Notes under the pieces: generated by a model | What the model saw: the letters and a program-made list of their open reading frames with translations, nothing else | Told to the model about the DNA's origin: nothing | The model's database searches: none | Origin: RGIG8748 sp045646525 | GTDB lineage: Bacteria; Bacillota; Clostridia; UMGS1810 | Assembly (NCBI GenBank): GCA_045646525.1 | Contig: JAZRKX010000002.1 | Span: 1 to 28,910, forward strand | DNA length: 28,910 bases | Direction: 5' to 3' | Part shown: one piece after another, positions 22,420 through 28,910 of the stretch | Position numbering within the stretch: position 1 is the stretch's first letter | Layout of the letters: each line of letters begins with the position of its first letter | Position numbers and translations under genes: made by a program

Positions 22420-22620
22420 ACCCTGCGGTGTTCGTGGAACGGATTATTTTAACCAACAAATCATAAACGGAATCCCAATCTCTGAGTGCGGCTGTATACC
22501 CGGCATAGCGACTTTGTGCCCTTGTAAGACCGGGAAACAATAAGCACTCAGGCGGAGTCCACCTGCATGCGCAGGTTAAAAATATATCCGGTAAACACGG
22601 CACAGCGGGGATTTTTATTT
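22420..22620 (+). ncRNA. ssrS: Probable 6S RNA
   Basis: About 200 bases with the layout of 6S RNA. The closing stem pairs CCCTGC (22421-22426) with GCGGGG (22605-22610) and continues imperfectly through GTGTTCGTG and CGGAT on the left against CACGGCAC and ATCCG on the right. A large unpaired central bubble follows (left 22445-22480, right 22552-22585). The right strand carries the small hairpin CCTGC-ATGC-GCAGG (22562-22575) seen in Bacillota 6S RNAs. The terminal arm starts with an 8-bp stem, CTGAGTGC (22482-22489) with GCACTCAG (22544-22551), and has an inner CCCGG/CCGGG pair. ATTTTTATTTT follows as U tract. A -10-like TATAGT lies at 22409-22414. 6S RNA binds the housekeeping RNA polymerase by mimicking an open promoter. 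Confidence 0.75.
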
Positions 22621-22678
22621 TCACAGATTTATACATAAAAATCACTTATTTGCCAAATATAGTATTTGGGGTGATTTA

Positions 22679-23032
22679 ATGAAAAACGAAATTAAACTTA
22701 TTGTTTTCGGTGCGCTGGCAGGCGTCTGCAACGGGCTTTTCGGCTCGGGCGGAGGCATGGTGGTTGTACCTTTTTTAAAAAAGACGGGACTTACTCCTGT
22801 AAAAGCTCATGCTACAGCAATAGCTGTAATACTCCCTCTTACCATTGTGAGTATATGGAGATATGCCTCAATTTGCAAGGTGGATATCGGATTTCTCACA
22901 AAGGTTTGCATAGGCGGAGTTGCGGGCGGAATCATAGGCTCAAAAATTCTTAAGAAATTTTCGCCAAAGCTTTTGCGTTATGGTTTCAGTACCGTAGTTA
23001 TTATAGCGGCAATAAGGATGGTGCTCTCATGA
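22679..23032 (+). CDS. TauE/SafE family transporter, N-terminal-type half
   Basis: 117 residues with four transmembrane segments. FGALAGVCNGLFGSGGGMVV, then VPFLKKTGLTPVKAHATAIA, is the TauE/SafE repeat signature (glycine-rich first helix plus the TxxxxHATA-like segment). A full-length TauE/SafE protein (about 240-270 residues) has two such repeats; this gene has only one. The ATG of the second half overlaps its stop by 4 bases. The family exports or imports small organic or sulfur anions such as sulfite, sulfoacetate or taurine. The pair presumably assembles as a heterodimer; the substrate is unknown. Confidence 0.85.
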   Translation: MKNEIKLIVFGALAGVCNGLFGSGGGMVVVPFLKKTGLTPVKAHATAIAVILPLTIVSIWRYASICKVDIGFLTKVCIGGVAGGIIGSKILKKFSPKLLRYGFSTVVIIAAIRMVLS

Positions 23033-23388
23033 TACTCGTACTTACTAGCCTTGTATCAGGTATTATAGGCGGCATGGGTATAGGGGGCGGAGTAATTTTA
23101 ATACCTGTGCTTACAACCTTTTTTGATGTGAGTCAGAAGAATGCTCAGTTTATAAATCTTGTCTACTTTGTGCCTCTCGCAGTATGTGCGCTCTATGTGC
23201 ATATAAGGGCAGGACGCGTAGAAATAAAAAAGGCACTTTTAATGGCGCTCGGAGGTATTCTGGGTGCGGTTTTGGGAAGTGCGGTTGCACTTAGGTTAAG
23301 TGTAGGATTACTTAGGAAAATATTCGGTGTATTTTTACTTTATATAGGAATCACAGGATTTGGAAAGAGGGATGATACGGATGGATAA
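23029..23388 (+). CDS. TauE/SafE family transporter, second half
   Basis: 119 residues with four transmembrane segments. LVSGIIGGMGIGGGVILIPV and TTFFDVSQKNAQFINLVYF are the repeat signature, as in the preceding gene but divergent from it (low identity outside the glycine motif). It overlaps the first half by 4 bases (ATGA) and murD by 8 bases. Two intact, translationally coupled half-genes suggest a stable two-subunit transporter rather than a recent frameshift. Confidence 0.85.
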   Translation: MILVLTSLVSGIIGGMGIGGGVILIPVLTTFFDVSQKNAQFINLVYFVPLAVCALYVHIRAGRVEIKKALLMALGGILGAVLGSAVALRLSVGLLRKIFGVFLLYIGITGFGKRDDTDG

Positions 23389-24781
23389 TGCCGGTATAGA
23401 AATTTTTAAAAAAGGTCTCATAGGTAAGAAAATAGCAGTTCTGGGTATAGGCATAAGCAATTTGCCTGCGCTTGATTTTCTCTCGGGTTGCGGAAGCATA
23501 ATCACAGCCTGCGACATGAAAGAAGAAAGCCTTATCGACGAAAAGGTTATGGGAAAGGTTAAGGCTGTATGCGACAGATGGTATTTCGGCAAGGATTACT
23601 TAGACCATCTGGACGGACACGACATAATAATAAAATCACCGGGTATTAATCCGTCACACCCCCGCATAGCAGAGGCTAAAAGAAACGGTATGGAAATTAC
23701 AAGCGAGATGGAAATATTCATGTCGCTTTGTCCGTGTAAGATGATAGCCGTTACGGGAAGCGACGGCAAAACCACCACAACCACCCTTATATACAAGATT
23801 CTTACCGAGGAGGGCTACAGATGCCATGTAGGCGGCAATATAGGCACCCCTCTTCTTTCCAAGGTGGAGTCCATATATCCCGATGATATAGTAGTTCTGG
23901 AGCTTTCCAGCTTCCAGCTTATGAACATGAGGGTAAGTCCCCATGTTGCCGTTATAACAAATATTACCCCCAACCATCTTGATTACCACAAGGATATGTC
24001 TGAGTATGTGGAGGCAAAGGCAAATATTTTTGCCAATCAGGACGGGGGAGGAAAGCTGATAGTAAACGGAGACAATGCAATAACAGCTTCCTTTAAGGGT
24101 AAGCAAAAGGGCACCTGTGAGGTGTTCTCCAGAAAGTATTCCGACAGCGAGGCTACAGTATCCGACGGATATCTGTGCTATAGGGGCGAGAGGATTGTTC
24201 ATGCTTCCGAAATAAAAATAAAAGGTTGGCACAATGTAGAAAACTACCTTGCGGCAATATGCGCAACTGCAGATTTAGTAGAGGTGGAATCGGTGGCAAA
24301 TGTGGCACGTACCTTTGGCGGTGTCGAGCACCGTATGGAATTTGTAAGACACCTTGACGGAGTGAATTTCTACAACGATTCCATAGGCTCTTCGCCTACG
24401 AGGACAATAGCAGGTCTCACCGCTCATGAGGGCGATATTGTTCTTATAGCAGGCGGAAAGGACAAGAATTTGAAATATGATGAACTTGGGGTGCTTATAA
24501 GAGACAAGGTAAAGGTGCTTGTGCTTATAGGACCCACATCAGATGCCATAGAGGAGTCTGTAAGAAAGGCTTTTGGCGACAAGGAGGTTACAATACCCAT
24601 TCTTCGCCAGACAACATACGAAAATGCAGTAAAGGGTGCTTTTGCCCTTGCAAGAGGCATACGAAAGGATGAGGATGTCTCTGTAATACTCTCGCCTGCA
24701 AGCACAAGCTTCGATATGTTCAAAAACTTTGAGGAAAGAGGCAGAGTGTACAAGGATATCGTAAATTCGCTTACCAAATAA
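23381..24781 (+). CDS. murD: UDP-N-acetylmuramoyl-L-alanine--D-glutamate ligase
   Basis: 466 residues from ATG 23381, with AGAGG about 10 bases upstream; TTG 23360 and ATG 23372 are less well placed alternatives. The N-terminal Rossmann-like domain binds UDP (VLGIGISNLPALDFLSGCGS). The ATP P-loop is AVTGSDGKTTTTTLIYKI, followed by HVGGNIGTPLL, the metal and substrate segment VVLELSSFQLMNM, ITNITPNHLDYH and the C-terminal VLIAGGKDKNLKYDEL. It adds D-glutamate to UDP-MurNAc-L-Ala in the cytosol, the second amino acid step of peptidoglycan synthesis. It is separate from any mur/fts cluster in this window and is co-directional with transporter and peptidase genes. Confidence 0.95.
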   Translation: MDNAGIEIFKKGLIGKKIAVLGIGISNLPALDFLSGCGSIITACDMKEESLIDEKVMGKVKAVCDRWYFGKDYLDHLDGHDIIIKSPGINPSHPRIAEAKRNGMEITSEMEIFMSLCPCKMIAVTGSDGKTTTTTLIYKILTEEGYRCHVGGNIGTPLLSKVESIYPDDIVVLELSSFQLMNMRVSPHVAVITNITPNHLDYHKDMSEYVEAKANIFANQDGGGKLIVNGDNAITASFKGKQKGTCEVFSRKYSDSEATVSDGYLCYRGERIVHASEIKIKGWHNVENYLAAICATADLVEVESVANVARTFGGVEHRMEFVRHLDGVNFYNDSIGSSPTRTIAGLTAHEGDIVLIAGGKDKNLKYDELGVLIRDKVKVLVLIGPTSDAIEESVRKAFGDKEVTIPILRQTTYENAVKGAFALARGIRKDEDVSVILSPASTSFDMFKNFEERGRVYKDIVNSLTK

Positions 24782-24794
24782 GGATGGAAAATTT

Positions 24795-25841
24795 ATGGAT
24801 AAAGCAAATGTTATAAAAGAGCTTTCATGTCTTCATGCTGTGTCGGGCTATGAGTTTCGCATAGCAGATAAAATAGCCGATATGTTTTCGCCGTATTGCG
24901 ACAGCGTAACAACCGATGCACTCGGAAGCGTAATAGGAGTTAAACTGTCGGATAATCCCGATGCAAAGTCTGTAATGCTCGAAGCACACATGGATGAAAT
25001 AGGAATGATGATTACCGGAGTGGACGAAAAAGGCTTCATGCGCTTTACAAATATAGGCGGTATAGATGCAAGAATTCTACCGGGCAAAGAGGTGGTAATC
25101 CACGGCAAAGAGGATATCATTGGCATAATAGGTAATAAGCCCCCTCATGTTACAACAGAGGAGGAGAGGAAAAAGGCTCTTCCTATGTCGGAGCTTTACA
25201 TAGATGCACTTCTATGCGCCGACAGGGTGAGAGAGCTTGTGCAGGTGGGAGACACCGTAACCTTTGCGGGCAGCTTCCAGAAGCTCGGCAAAAGCTTTGT
25301 AAGTGCCAAGTCGCAAGATGACCGTACAAGCATAGCCGTGCTTTTGTTTGTTATGGAAAAGCTAAAGGATGTATCTCTACCGTTTAATGTGTATTACTGC
25401 GCCTGTGTTCAGGAAGAGGTAGGCAGGAGGGGAGCAATGGCTCTTGCAACCTCTGTAGACCCCGTGTTTGCAGTTGCGGTGGATGTGTGCCATGCCAAGA
25501 CTCCCGATGCCTCGGGTTCTGTGTTTGCGCCGGGCAGCGGCACGGTAATAAGCAAGGGTCCCAACATTCACCCTCTTCTTTTAAACCACGCATTAGATGT
25601 AATGGACAACGAGGGTATAAAATACAATATAGATGTGGACGGCGGAGATACGGGAACAGACGCATGGGCAATACAGATTGCCAGAGAGGGCATACCTACT
25701 GTTTTGTTCTCTCTGCCGCTTAAGTATATGCATACGATGGTTGAGACAGTTCATATAGATGATGTATCGGCAACGGCGTCTGCCATAGCCGCTCTTATAG
25801 AAAACACCAAGGATGCGGAGGCGGTAGTATGCTGGAAATAA
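24795..25841 (+). CDS. M42 family metallo-aminopeptidase (first of a pair)
   Basis: 348 residues, the normal size. The di-metal ligands are visible: His65 and Asp67 in EAHMDEIGMMI, Asp176 or its neighbour in SQDDRTS, Glu207/Glu208 in CVQEEVGRRGA, Asp230 in VAVDVCHAKTPD, and the last His in KYMHTMVETV. M42 enzymes form dodecameric TET-type aminopeptidases in the cytosol that finish degradation of peptides; some members were misnamed endoglucanases. It starts 13 bases after murD and overlaps the second M42 gene by 13 bases. Confidence 0.93.
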   Translation: MDKANVIKELSCLHAVSGYEFRIADKIADMFSPYCDSVTTDALGSVIGVKLSDNPDAKSVMLEAHMDEIGMMITGVDEKGFMRFTNIGGIDARILPGKEVVIHGKEDIIGIIGNKPPHVTTEEERKKALPMSELYIDALLCADRVRELVQVGDTVTFAGSFQKLGKSFVSAKSQDDRTSIAVLLFVMEKLKDVSLPFNVYYCACVQEEVGRRGAMALATSVDPVFAVAVDVCHAKTPDASGSVFAPGSGTVISKGPNIHPLLLNHALDVMDNEGIKYNIDVDGGDTGTDAWAIQIAREGIPTVLFSLPLKYMHTMVETVHIDDVSATASAIAALIENTKDAEAVVCWK

Positions 25842-26857
25842 AAAAACTCACACAGATAAATGCCGTATCAGGTAATGAGGAAAATATACGGGCGGTAATT
25901 AAAACCATGGTAGAGCCATATGCCGACACCGTAACCACAGATACCATGGGAAATCTCATAGCTTTCAAAAAGGGTACAAACCCCAATGGAAAAAGAGTAG
26001 TTCTGAGCGCCCATATGGACGAGGTGGGCTTTATAGTTTCGGAAATTACCGACGACGGTTATATTAAATTCAAGTCCGTAGGCGGTATTGATGAGCGCAT
26101 AATGCTTGCTCAAAAGGTGGTAATAGGCGAAAATGCCGTACAAGGTGTTATAGGCATAAAAGCAGTACACCTGCAAAGCCCTGACGAAAGACAAAATGTA
26201 ATAAAAGAAAAGGATATGTATATAGACATAGGAGCCTCCGATGCCGATGAAGCAAAGAAGATGGTATCCCTTGGCGATTACATTGCCTTTAACTCGGATT
26301 ACAGAGAGACAGACGGCATCATAAAGGCAAAGGCACTCGATGACAGGGTGGGATGTGCGCTTTTGTGCGAGCTTATAAAGGGAGCATACGCGAGCGATAT
26401 ATATTTCTGCTTTTGTGTTCAGGAAGAGGTTGGCTGCAGAGGAGCGGCTGTTGTTGCAAGACGTATCGGTGCGGATGTTGCAATAATTCTTGAGTCTACC
26501 ACCGCGTCGGATGTACCGGGCTCAAAGGAGCATTTGTACTCATCTTTTCTTGGCGGCGGTCCAGTTATTTCTATTATGGACAAAGGCTCATATTCCGACA
26601 GGGGATTAAATGATTTTATAGTTTCTCTGGCAAATAATGAAGGCATAAAATTCCAGTATAAAAAATCAGGCTTTGGAGGCAATGACGCAAGAGCATACCA
26701 GACAAGCAGTCTGCCGTGCAAAACGGCGGCAATATCTATTGCCTGCAGATATATTCATTCGCCCGTAAGCTGTGCATTAAGGTCGGATATGGAGCTCATG
26801 CTTAATCTGTCAAAAGCAATTTGTGCGAATATACATGAATTTTATAAAAATTCATAA
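25829..26857 (+). CDS. M42 family metallo-aminopeptidase (second of a pair)
   Basis: 342 residues, with GGAGG 7 bases before ATG 25829, inside the end of the first M42 gene. Ligand motifs are His62/Asp64 in SAHMDEVGFIV, Asp171 or Asp172 in ALDDRVG, Glu199/Glu200 in CVQEEVGCRGA, Glu222 in ILESTTASDVPG, and the final His in YIHSPVS. The third-ligand position is Glu here but Asp in the first copy, and substrate-side loops differ, so the two probably have different cleavage preferences or form mixed TET particles. No terminator is seen before the fucI promoter. Confidence 0.93.
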   Translation: MLEIKKLTQINAVSGNEENIRAVIKTMVEPYADTVTTDTMGNLIAFKKGTNPNGKRVVLSAHMDEVGFIVSEITDDGYIKFKSVGGIDERIMLAQKVVIGENAVQGVIGIKAVHLQSPDERQNVIKEKDMYIDIGASDADEAKKMVSLGDYIAFNSDYRETDGIIKAKALDDRVGCALLCELIKGAYASDIYFCFCVQEEVGCRGAAVVARRIGADVAIILESTTASDVPGSKEHLYSSFLGGGPVISIMDKGSYSDRGLNDFIVSLANNEGIKFQYKKSGFGGNDARAYQTSSLPCKTAAISIACRYIHSPVSCALRSDMELMLNLSKAICANIHEFYKNS

Positions 26858-26885
26858 AATGTTTGAATTACTCTTGCAATCATGG

Positions 26886-26914
26886 TTGACTTAAAGGCTT
26901 TTTTGTATTAAAAT
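26886..26914 (+). promoter_or_regulatory. Promoter of fucI
   Basis: TTGACT (26886-26891), a 17-base spacer and TAAAAT (26909-26914), followed by a leader of about 40 bases and CGGAGG before the ATG. No obvious cre site or inverted-repeat operator is visible. Confidence 0.7.
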
Positions 26915-26958
26915 ATATTTACAAAGTTTTAATCATTTATAAAACGGAGGTAAGAAAA

Positions 26959-28728
26959 ATGTTTCCAAAAATTGGTATAAGACCTACCATAGATGGTAGA
27001 AGAGGTCCTCTTAAGGTAAGAGAATCTTTGGAAGAACAGACAATGAATATGGCGAAAGCTGCCAAGAAGCTTTTTGAAGAAAATCTTAAGTATTCCAACG
27101 GCCAGAGCGTTGAGGTTGTAATTGCCGACACTACCATAGGCCGTGTGGCAGAAGCTGGAGCTTGCGCTGAAAAGTTCAAGAGAGAGGGCGTAGAAATCAC
27201 CCTTACAGTTACACCTTGCTGGTGCTACGGCTCCGAAACAATGGATATGGAAAGAAACACCATTAAGGCTGTTTGGGGCTTTAACGGTACAGAAAGACCA
27301 GGTGCAGTTTACCTTGCAGCAGTTCTTGCAGGCCATGCACAGAAAGGTCTCCCCGCATTTGGTATCTACGGCCACGATGTACAGGATGCTACAGACACAT
27401 CCATCCCTGCAGATGTAGAGGAGAAGCTCTTAAGATTCGGACGCGCCGCAGTTGCTGCCGCTTCCATGAGAGGTAAATCCTATCTTCAGATTGGTTCTAT
27501 CTGTATGGGTATCGCAGGCTCTATCATAGACACCGCATTTATCGAAGATTACTTTGGTATGCGTGTTGAATCCGTAGACGAGGTAGAAGTTATCAGAAGA
27601 ATGTCTGAGGGTATCTATGACGAAGCAGAATACCAGAGAGCACTCAAATGGGCAAAAGAAAAGTGCAAGATGGGCTTTGACAAGAACCCCGAAGATATGC
27701 AGCTTTCTCCCGAAAAGAAAGAAGAACAGTTCGAATTTGTTGTTAAGATGGCTTGCATCATAAAAGACCTTATGAACGGCAACCCCAATCTCCCCGTAGG
27801 CTGCGAGGAAGAAATGGTTGGCCACAATGCTATTGCAGCAGGCTTCCAGGGCCAGAGACAGTGGACAGATTTCTATCCCAACTGCGACTTCCCCGAAGCT
27901 ATGCACAATACCACATTCGACTGGAACGGTGCAAGAGAGCCTATGATTCTCGCTACCGAAAACGATGTACTTAACGCATTTGGTATGCTCTTTGGTAAGC
28001 TTCTTACAAACAGAGCACAGATGTTTGCAGATGTAAGAACATATTGGAGCGGGGATGCCGTTAAGAAAGCTACAGGATATGATATCGAAGGCAAGGCTAA
28101 GGAAGCAGACGGCTTTATCCACCTTATAAACTCAGGTGCTTGCTGTCTCGATGCAAACGGTGCTGCTAAGGACGAAAACGGCAACGGTATCATGAAGCCC
28201 TGGTATGAGGTTACACAGGCTGACCAGGATGCTATAATGGAAAATACCACATGGAACATGGCAGACCTCGGCTACTTCAGAGGCGGCGGATTCTCCTCCA
28301 GATTCTTAACAAAAGCAGAAATGCCTGCTACTATGATAAGATTAAATCTCGTTAAGGGCTTAGGTCCCGTTCTCCAGATTGCAGAAGGATGGACAATAGA
28401 CCTCCCCGACGAAGTTTCCGATAAGCTCTGGGCTCGCACAGACTATACATGGCCTTGCACATGGTTTGCTCCCAGATGCACAGGCGAGGGCGCATTCAAG
28501 ACCGCATATGATGTTATGAACAACTGGGGTGCTAACCACGGTGCAATAAGCTACGGACACATAGGTGCAGACCTTATTACACTTTGCTCCATCTTAAGAA
28601 TCCCTGTATGCATGCACAATGTTCCCGAAGACAAAATCTTCAGACCCAGTGCATGGAATGCATTCGGTATGGATAAGGAAAGCGCAGATTACAGAGCTTG
28701 CCAGACATACGGACCTTTATTCAGATAA
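26959..28728 (+). CDS. fucI: L-fucose isomerase
   Basis: 589 residues, close to the 591 of Escherichia coli FucI. Recognisable segments are the N-terminal KIGIRPTIDGRRGPLKVRES, TVTPCWCYGSETMDM, AVWGFNGTERPGAVYLAAV, FGIYGHDVQDATDTSIP, the metal-site region VGCEEEMVGHNAIAAGFQGQ followed by RQWTDFYPN, and the C-terminal His534 in GHIGADLIT. It is a Mn-dependent cytosolic hexamer that interconverts L-fucose and L-fuculose, and also D-arabinose and D-ribulose. Codon use is strongly biased to common codons, suggesting high expression. It has its own promoter and terminator. FucU is about 13 kb upstream; no fuculokinase, aldolase or fucose transporter lies in the window. Confidence 0.97.
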   Translation: MFPKIGIRPTIDGRRGPLKVRESLEEQTMNMAKAAKKLFEENLKYSNGQSVEVVIADTTIGRVAEAGACAEKFKREGVEITLTVTPCWCYGSETMDMERNTIKAVWGFNGTERPGAVYLAAVLAGHAQKGLPAFGIYGHDVQDATDTSIPADVEEKLLRFGRAAVAAASMRGKSYLQIGSICMGIAGSIIDTAFIEDYFGMRVESVDEVEVIRRMSEGIYDEAEYQRALKWAKEKCKMGFDKNPEDMQLSPEKKEEQFEFVVKMACIIKDLMNGNPNLPVGCEEEMVGHNAIAAGFQGQRQWTDFYPNCDFPEAMHNTTFDWNGAREPMILATENDVLNAFGMLFGKLLTNRAQMFADVRTYWSGDAVKKATGYDIEGKAKEADGFIHLINSGACCLDANGAAKDENGNGIMKPWYEVTQADQDAIMENTTWNMADLGYFRGGGFSSRFLTKAEMPATMIRLNLVKGLGPVLQIAEGWTIDLPDEVSDKLWARTDYTWPCTWFAPRCTGEGAFKTAYDVMNNWGANHGAISYGHIGADLITLCSILRIPVCMHNVPEDKIFRPSAWNAFGMDKESADYRACQTYGPLFR

Positions 28729-28740
28729 TACCAAAATACA

Positions 28741-28767
28741 AAAGCAGCTGCTATGCAGCTGCTTTTT
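28741..28767 (+). terminator. Rho-independent terminator of fucI
   Basis: Perfect stem AAAGCAGCTGC (28741-28751) with GCAGCTGCTTT (28755-28765), loop TAT, running into T7. The 5' end of a group II intron begins 7-10 bases further on. Confidence 0.92.
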
Positions 28768-28773
28768 TTGCTA

Positions 28774-28910
28774 GTGCGCTCGGCATGCGTAATAACTTGG
28801 CGGTGAAAGTCCGCTACAGGCTTGGCAGTAGGAACTGTTAGCCAAAGACAAGGGCGTCCGTCGTGAGGCGGAGTCTGAAGGAAGTCGGAGGCAAAACCTC
28901 GGTCTGACGA
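28774..28910 (+). mobile_element. 5' part of a group II intron (domain I), cut by the window end
   Basis: The segment starts with the conserved intron 5' end GTGCGC and continues with typical domain I sequence of bacterial group II introns: GGCGGTGAAAGTCCGC, GGCAGTAGGAACTG, GCCAAAGACAAGGGCG, and GAAGGAAGTCGGAGGCAAAA. The intron-encoded reverse transcriptase/maturase would lie to the right, outside the window. It is inserted in the same direction as fucI just after its terminator. The exact subclass cannot be fixed without domains V-VI and the protein; the site downstream of a terminator is typical of the IIC class. The 5' boundary rests on the GTGCG motif. Confidence 0.85.

Noticed and set aside
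22412..22432. Hairpin ACGACACC-CTGC-GGTGTTCGT as terminator of the ruvX-DUF1292 unit
   Set aside because: No U tract follows, and the right side pairs better with the 3' end of the putative 6S RNA.
27430..28122. Minus-strand open frame of 230 codons inside fucI
   Set aside because: Long antisense frames arise from the strong codon bias of fucI; there is no promoter or ribosome binding site and the predicted protein is Cys/Phe-rich without a family.
1..28910. CRISPR arrays, toxin-antitoxin pairs, restriction-modification or other defence genes
   Set aside because: No repeat-spacer arrays were seen on either strand and no gene matched such families; the XRE protein has no toxin partner next to it.

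Overview
The window looks like chromosome of a strictly anaerobic member of the Clostridia (Bacillota), probably a gut or rumen Oscillospiraceae- or Lachnospiraceae-like organism. This rests on strong AGGAGG-type ribosome binding sites, moderate-to-low GC, an oxygen-sensitive class III ribonucleotide reductase, a complete Rnf complex, L-fucose genes, and several Bacillota-typical small families (DUF1292, DUF3793, DUF4363, DUF421). The lineage is an inference from gene content; no rRNA is present.

Layout. 1-3475: the right end of a degraded prophage. It has the tail of a structural gene, two secreted proteins, a holin, an XhlA-like protein and a CHAP endolysin, then a small zinc-ribbon protein, a Cro/C1-type regulator, a possible integrase C-terminal remnant, and a 3' fragment of a tRNA/tmRNA-type gene that marks the attachment site. 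3564-4961: a DUF2156-GNAT fusion, divergent from nrdG. 5048-9140: anaerobic dNTP synthesis (NrdG activase, NrdD with a built-in glutaredoxin-like domain, thioredoxin reductase), with a consensus NrdR box. 9179-11615 (minus): mnmM-like methyltransferase, nitroreductase and MATE exporter. 11743-13813 (plus): DUF3793 protein, 1-phosphofructokinase-like kinase and fucose mutarotase. 13855-20487 (minus): an unknown 90-residue protein, nicotinate phosphoribosyltransferase, and rnfCDGEAB. 20624-26857 (plus): DUF421/DUF4363 pair, ruvX, DUF1292 protein, a probable 6S RNA, a two-gene TauE/SafE transporter, murD and two M42 aminopeptidases. 26959-28728: L-fucose isomerase. From 28774: the 5' end of a group II intron, cut by the window edge.

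How the genes work together. The nrd block forms a plausible self-contained route: NrdG makes the glycyl radical on NrdD, and the fused redoxin plus TrxB could supply electrons in place of formate. The Rnf complex couples ferredoxin oxidation to NAD+ reduction and ion pumping. Its apparent co-transcription with an NAD-salvage enzyme ties NAD pool size to NAD-dependent energy conservation. FucU and FucI handle the first steps of L-fucose use but lie about 13 kb apart. The most interesting items are the NrdD-redoxin fusion with its unusual TrxB, the pncB-rnf linkage, a 32-bp palindrome carrying interlocked divergent promoters, and the repeats around the prophage attachment site. No wholly new defence or mobile system was recognised.
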